From assembly GCA_964640995.1 (NCBI GenBank), contig CAZXJJ010000001.1:124001-188000 (forward strand): a stretch of 64,000 nt of DNA. Reading direction: 5' to 3'. The stretch's first letter is position 1; every line of letters begins with the position of its first letter. The position numbers were made by a program, and so were the translations under genes. The notes beneath the pieces are model-generated. The model was not told the DNA's origin. It made no database searches and worked only from the letters and a program-made list of their open reading frames with translations. The DNA is from JAAYUH01 sp964640995. GTDB taxonomy: Bacteria > Caldisericota > Caldisericia > B22-G15. Positions 60,613 to 64,000 of the stretch are shown piece by piece.

Positions 60613-60649
60613 CAAAAAGGGGCTCAAATTTTGGGTCCCTTTTTGTTTT
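60613..60649 (+). terminator. Intrinsic terminator of the giant surface-protein gene
   Basis: CAAAAAGGG at 60613-60621 pairs with CCCTTTTTG at 60637-60645, with an imperfect inner stem, and TTTTA follows. The A/T-rich arms could also serve the minus-strand gene that stops at 60679. Confidence 0.75.
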
Positions 60650-60678
60650 ACTTTGACCCCCGAAACTAATTTTACATT

Positions 60679-61108
60679 TTAAGGAAAATAGACTGGTATA
60701 GAAATTTCAAATTGATCTTCTTTTAAACCTGAGGGATTTGCTTTTTCAAAAATTATAAAACCTCTTTTTATGTTTCCAAAATCTAGCTTTATACTTTTTT
60801 CGAAAGAAACAAAATTTTCTGTCATCCAATCTTCTATTGTTTCAATGTAATCTCTTTGCAAAACATTTCCATTTTCATTAACAATTTTTATAGGAAAAGT
60901 TGCTTCAAAGAAGAATTGCCCTCTTGCTTTACCTTTAATTAATAAAGGATTTTCTACTTTTTCATAAGGCTTAGGAGATTCAATTATTATTAAATTTTTC
61001 GCATCTTTTATTTTTTTAAGAGTTAAATATCTCTGATAAAAGTTAAATACAAAAATTAGAATTATTAAAATAATTAGTATTAAAATAATTTTTTTTGGTA
61101 TACCTCAT
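60679..61108 (-). pseudogene. Gmad2 immunoglobulin-like domain protein with a frame break in an A8 tract (possibly rescued by slippage)
   Basis: An ATG at 61108 follows AAAGGAG, but its frame stops after about 24 codons. Removing one A from the A8 run (61096-61089) joins it to a 130-codon frame with a signal anchor (KKIILILIILIILIFVF) and a complete Gmad2 domain (SPKPYEKVENPLLIKGKARG, FFFEATFPIKI, DWMTENFVSF, IPVYFP). That domain frame has no ATG or GTG of its own; only a TTG at 60861 inside the domain. The coding sequence after the break is well conserved, so a sequencing indel or polymerase slippage is as likely as decay. The preceding gene encodes GerMN, the usual partner domain of Gmad2. 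Confidence 0.7.
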
Positions 61109-61138
61109 GCAAAACTCCTTTATAAAATCAAATTTAAA

Positions 61139-61612
61139 TTATGGCTGGAAAAGCTGTTCAGGATAAAATTTTACCTCTTTGACTTCACTAAATTGTTTTG
61201 CTGTATATTCAATCTGAAGCCAAAGTATCCTTGATCTACAAGCACCACCAGAAGATTTGAAATATGGGTCATCAAAAGTTAAAGTAAGAACTCCATTTTT
61301 AAGTTCACTTTTAACTAATTTAAATCCTTCAAGTGGGTATTCAGTTGTTATTCCTTTGCTTTTTTCTTCATCAGTTAATTTTCCTTCTATAAGAAGTTTG
61401 ATTGTATCTTCAATTATATTTTCACTTTTTATTTTTCTTTCAACTGGAACAAGTCCTTTTTCACTACAAAGAATATTTCCTTGAGCGTCTCTATCAAGTT
61501 CTGGGTTGTAATAATAAAGTTTAACAACTTTTTCTTTTTGAGTACATGAAATTAATGTAAAAGTTGAACTCAACAATAGAGTTAATAAAATTAGAATTTT
61601 TAAAGCCTTCAT
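61139..61612 (-). CDS. GerMN-domain lipoprotein
   Basis: 157 residues. The lipoprotein signal peptide has lipobox LISC (C at ~23). The GerMN domain includes VKLYYYNPE, VPVERKIKSENIIEDTIKLLIEGKLTDEE, SELKNGVLTLTFDDPYF and the C-terminal SEVKEVKFYP. GerMN domains were named from spore germination but also occur in non-sporulating bacteria, usually with Gmad2, which is the next gene here. GGAGGAAAT precedes ATG, and an extended -10 (TGaTATAAT) lies at 61645-61637. Confidence 0.88.
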   Translation of the reverse strand: MKALKILILLTLLLSSTFTLISCTQKEKVVKLYYYNPELDRDAQGNILCSEKGLVPVERKIKSENIIEDTIKLLIEGKLTDEEKSKGITTEYPLEGFKLVKSELKNGVLTLTFDDPYFKSSGGACRSRILWLQIEYTAKQFSEVKEVKFYPEQLFQP

Positions 61613-61636
61613 ATTTCCTCCTTTATTTACTTCCTA

Positions 61637-61645
61637 ATTATATCA
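61637..61645 (-). promoter_or_regulatory. Extended -10 promoter of the GerMN gene
   Basis: The minus strand reads TGaTATAAT, about 25 bases before the ATG, with the ribosome binding site between. Confidence 0.5.
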
Positions 61646-61677
61646 AACAATTCAAAACAAAAAAAGTTTCAGGTTTT

Positions 61678-62349
61678 TTAAATTTCTCCAATTTCTTCAA
61701 AACTTTCTATTTCTTGAACTTTACTTTCTCCTTCTTCTTGAGTTACATAGAAAATTTTATCCCCAATTTCCATTAAAATTCTGTCATGTGTGATTAAAAT
61801 AATTTGCCTTTTCAAGTATTCACTTATTGATTTTATAAAATCCCCTATTTTTCTTTTGCTTCCCTCATCAAGAAAAGTTAAAGGTTCATCTAAAATTAGA
61901 GGTCCTTCAAATCTTGGATTTAGACTTTTTTCAAGAATACTTATTCTTAATGCAAGAGAAATTATTTGACTCACAGTTCCTCCACTTGTATTTAATGGAT
62001 CTCCTTCAAATTCAAAATCTTGAGTTATTTTTTTAATAAGAGGTTTTGCAACCTTTTTATTTCTCTCATCCTCAAGTTCGATTTTAAATATAAGATCATC
62101 AAAAATTTTCTGAAGCGCTTTATTTACAAGAGATTCAATCCCTTCAATTGTATTTTTTCTAACTTTCTCATATGCATTTTTTAAAATTTCACTACTTTTC
62201 TTTAAAATATCTCTTTCTTTTTCAATTTTTTTAAGTTCACTCTCTTTTTCAGAAATTTCTTTTTTTATTCTTTCTCTTTCTCCAATTTTTCTCTCAACTG
62301 TTTGATATAGTTTAAAAAAGTTATTCTCTATAATCTCTATTGAGTTCAT
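61678..62349 (-). CDS. C-terminal half of a split Rad50/SbcC-like ATPase
   Basis: 223 residues. An N-terminal coiled coil (~15-65, rich in KKEISEKESELKKIEKERD-type heptads) leads into the C-terminal ABC half. The signature is TSGGT (121-125), Walker B with catalytic glutamate is LILDEP (151-156), the D-loop is FLDEGS, and the switch histidine is H188 in LITHD. There is no Walker A, so it must pair with the protein encoded at 62603. It overlaps the small coiled-coil gene by 29 bases. Confidence 0.85.
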   Translation of the reverse strand: MNSIEIIENNFFKLYQTVERKIGERERIKKEISEKESELKKIEKERDILKKSSEILKNAYEKVRKNTIEGIESLVNKALQKIFDDLIFKIELEDERNKKVAKPLIKKITQDFEFEGDPLNTSGGTVSQIISLALRISILEKSLNPRFEGPLILDEPLTFLDEGSKRKIGDFIKSISEYLKRQIILITHDRILMEIGDKIFYVTQEEGESKVQEIESFEEIGEI

Positions 62350-62599
62350 ATTCTATCTCCCTTATAGAATTTTCAATGCTAACCATCTTTTCTTTTATTT
62401 CACCTTCTAACTTTTTGATCACTTCTTCTAAATTTTCAATTGTTTCTATTCCATATTTTTCCTTAAGTTCTGTTAAAATTTCCTCTTCCCTTTTTTTAAG
62501 TGCTTCAAGTTTTCCAGTTAGTTCATCTCTTCTTTTTATTAGTTGCTTTATTTTTTGATGAATCAAATCTATTCTTGAAATAACATAATCGCTTCCCAT
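62321..62599 (-). CDS. Small coiled-coil protein between Rad50-like halves
   Basis: 92 residues, almost wholly heptad-like (LIKRRDELTGKLEALKKREE; IKKLEGEIKEKMVSIENS). No catalytic motif or cysteine. It sits between the two halves of the split Rad50-like ATPase, 3 bases after one and overlapping the other by 29, so it is co-expressed with both. It may take the place of part of the coiled-coil arm or act as a separate cofactor. GGAGGTAATTT precedes ATG. Confidence 0.72.
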   Translation of the reverse strand: MGSDYVISRIDLIHQKIKQLIKRRDELTGKLEALKKREEEILTELKEKYGIETIENLEEVIKKLEGEIKEKMVSIENSIREIEYELNRDYRE

Positions 62600-62602
62600 A
62601 AA

Positions 62603-63772
62603 TTACCTCCACATTTTATTCAAATTATCTTTTATTGTTTCTTTTATACTTTCATCAATTTCTCTATTGCATACAGGACAGACTTTATTATTAAAAATTA
62701 AACTAAAATATTCATCAATATTTGAATCTATTTTCTTTTTAGTTTCATCTAAATTATTAACAAGTGAAAAAATTTCATTTTTTACTTTCAAAATTGAATT
62801 TTTTATATTTTTAAGATTATCAAGGTTTTCTATTTTATTTTTAAGTTCAAAATATACATCTTCACTTAAATCACTTTTCTGTATCAAAACTAAATCTTTT
62901 GAAATTTTTTCTATGTTTTCTTTAACTTTTTCCAAAGAGATTTTTAAGTTTTTTAAATTTAAAATTTTTTCCTTATGTTCAAGAAGGAAATTCGATTCTT
63001 TTTCAATTGGTTCAACTTTTTTCAAAGAATTCAAATAAAGGTTTAAGATGTTTTTTTCTTTTTTAATATTTACTAATTCATTTTTTAATTTCTCTAATGT
63101 TCTTTTTTTATCTTCTATTTTTTTAAAAGTATCTATTTCATTTTTTATTTTTAATAATTTATCTTTCTTTTCATCTATTCCCTCATAATTTTTAAGAAGA
63201 TTTTCTCTCTCTTCAATATCTTTTTTTATGTCTTTCTCTTTTCTATCTAATCTTTGAAGATCAACTAGAATTGAATTTATTGCTTCATCAAAAACTTGAC
63301 CCCCTGAAATTGTGAGAAGAGTTGAGTGAATTGTTGAAGGAGATTCATCAAGAAGATAAATATTTTCCATCTGATCTTTGATTTGTGGATTTAACTTTTT
63401 TCCATTTTCAAGTGGAAGTGTTTTCATTCCAAAAACTTTTCTTATCTCCTCAGGAACATCTCTTCCAAAATTTGAGAATTCTTTTTTTTCTCCATCTGGA
63501 AAGATGAGTACATATTTATTAATATTTACTCCTCTTTCTCTTATAACCTTAAATCCATTATCAAGTGTTATTGAAACAAAAGCACTCTGTTCATTTTTTC
63601 TAATGAAACCAGTTCCCTGTGGTTCATTGAAAAATACCCAAATTAGTGCCCTTATAATTGCGCTTTTGCCACTATTCCCTTTTCCCAAAAAAACATTTAT
63701 TTTATCTGATAAATTGATTTTTGTGTATTTATGCGATTGAAAGTTTTTTATTACAATCTCTTTAATGTGCAT
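62603..63772 (-). CDS. N-terminal half of a split Rad50/SbcC-like ATPase
   Basis: 389 residues. It begins with IVIKNFQSHKYTKINL; the Walker A is GKGNSGKS (30-37) and the following IIRALIWVFFNEPQG resembles Rad50-like proteins of phages and Firmicutes. A Q-loop region and a long coiled coil (~180-340) follow. CPVC (C365-C368) near the C-terminus is the zinc-hook motif at which Rad50 arms dimerise, and the chain ends 21 residues later. No Walker B or signature is present. It overlaps the gene before it by 11 bases. Confidence 0.85.
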   Translation of the reverse strand: MHIKEIVIKNFQSHKYTKINLSDKINVFLGKGNSGKSAIIRALIWVFFNEPQGTGFIRKNEQSAFVSITLDNGFKVIRERGVNINKYVLIFPDGEKKEFSNFGRDVPEEIRKVFGMKTLPLENGKKLNPQIKDQMENIYLLDESPSTIHSTLLTISGGQVFDEAINSILVDLQRLDRKEKDIKKDIEERENLLKNYEGIDEKKDKLLKIKNEIDTFKKIEDKKRTLEKLKNELVNIKKEKNILNLYLNSLKKVEPIEKESNFLLEHKEKILNLKNLKISLEKVKENIEKISKDLVLIQKSDLSEDVYFELKNKIENLDNLKNIKNSILKVKNEIFSLVNNLDETKKKIDSNIDEYFSLIFNNKVCPVCNREIDESIKETIKDNLNKMWR

Positions 63773-64000
63773 TTTTTAATCTCCAAATAGTAGTTATAGG
63801 ATTTTCCTCTTTTTCTATCAAACCCTCGGAATAAATTTCATTTAATATAATTTTTATTTCATTTATATCTTTAAAAATTATCCCTTCACTTTCAAAATCC
63901 ATCAATATTCTTTCAAGAAAAATCTCTTCAATTACTCCCTCTTTTTTAAGATAAGATAAAACAGATTCTTTTTTATCTTCTTTTTTCTCCCTTAGTTCTA
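63762..64000 (-). CDS. Partial gene upstream of the split Rad50, winged-helix-like C-terminus
   Basis: An open frame runs from the window edge to TAA at 63764-63762; the start lies beyond base 64000. The visible ~79 residues include SVLSYLKKEGVIEEIFLE, ILNEIYSEGLIEKEENP and end WRLKNAH. The helix-turn-strand pattern is like a winged helix, but a family cannot be named. In Rad50 operons the Mre11/SbcD nuclease is the usual neighbour; nothing visible proves that here. It overlaps the Rad50-like gene by 11 bases. Confidence 0.6.
   Translation of the reverse strand, partial: ELREKKEDKKESVLSYLKKEGVIEEIFLERILMDFESEGIIFKDINEIKIILNEIYSEGLIEKEENPITTIWRLKNAH

Noticed and set aside
60679..60861. A 60-codon frame starting at TTG as a complete small gene
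   Set aside because: It is the second half of a Gmad2 domain whose first half and signal anchor lie directly upstream in the same frame; only the start is displaced by the A8 tract.
61564..61776. Plus-strand frame opposite the GerMN and Rad50-C genes
   Set aside because: It overlaps two well-supported minus-strand features and reads as hydrophobic low-complexity peptide.
1..64000. tRNA, rRNA, CRISPR, insertion sequence or riboswitch
   Set aside because: I looked for conserved T-loop sequences, regular direct repeats with spacers, transposase motifs and long structured leaders and found none. A covariance-model scan was not possible.

Overview
The window is AT-rich (roughly 30% G+C by eye) and almost wholly coding, with gaps between genes usually under 130 bases and frequent ATGA, GTGA or 10-30 base overlaps. 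It is bacterial: it carries DnaE, DnaX, GatB, ArgS, signal peptidase II, ECF and sigma-54-type regulators, strong GGAGG ribosome binding sites and TTGACA/TATAAT promoters. The gene content (hydrogenase-type NADH/flavin subunits, PPi-type phosphofructokinase, peptide and amino-acid importers, SLH and copper-amine-oxidase-like surface domains, endonuclease Q) suggests an anaerobic, peptide- and sugar-using, possibly thermophilic bacterium from a deep lineage (Caldisericota, Dictyoglomota or Atribacterota-like). That placement is inference; no rRNA gene is present. I see no tRNA, rRNA, CRISPR array, transposase, prophage or integrase in the window.

Layout. 1-5145: electron-transfer operon with a PHP protein (5' cut), NuoE-like protein, HATPase, a cysteine-free thioredoxin-fold protein, and a NuoF fused to a GltD/NfnB-like flavoprotein, with no hydrogenase catalytic subunit beside it. 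5166-11475: oligopeptide ABC transporter whose binding protein carries its own SLH domains; a terminator separates it from the permease/ATPase genes. 11476-13091: DUF167, lspA, RluD-like. 13062-16284 (minus): pyrG and four small genes. 16353-20525: UPF0316, cold-shock protein, SLH beta-helix surface protein. 20522-23062 (minus): DUF401 permease and SsnA. 23122-26818: DedA, zincin, UPF0182. 26815-27669 (minus): patatin. 27722-28621: FtcD. 28625-31497 (minus): amino-acid ABC transporter. 31553-38201 (minus): long co-directional run with endonuclease Q, HIT, an ECF sigma/anti-sigma cassette, radical SAM, MeaB and a B12-binding mutase subunit. 38289-51234: dnaX, BON protein, argS, gatB, dnaE, PPi-phosphofructokinase, and an NtrB/NtrC-like two-component pair. 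51325-60588: giant secreted protein. 60679-61612 (minus): a GerMN lipoprotein and a Gmad2 gene with a frame break in an A8 tract. 61678-64000 (minus): Rad50-like ATPase split into three genes, preceded by the end of a further gene.

How it fits together. Peptides enter through the SLH-anchored binding protein and DppBCDF-like importer, and amino acids through the second ABC system. FtcD and the methylmalonyl-CoA mutase small subunit with MeaB point to amino-acid and propionate-type catabolism. Reductant would be exchanged by the NuoEF-GltD complex, and sugars handled through a PPi-linked glycolysis. The cell surface is dominated by SLH and stalk-domain proteins.

Points most worth a second look are the three-gene split Rad50, the A8 frame break in the Gmad2 gene, the NuoF-GltD fusion without hydrogenase, the cysteine-free ferredoxin-fold protein, the roughly twelve-copy calcium-loop-like repeat in the giant protein, and three divergent intergenic regions in which two back-to-back -10 elements sit 4-8 bp apart and drive leaderless or short-leader genes.
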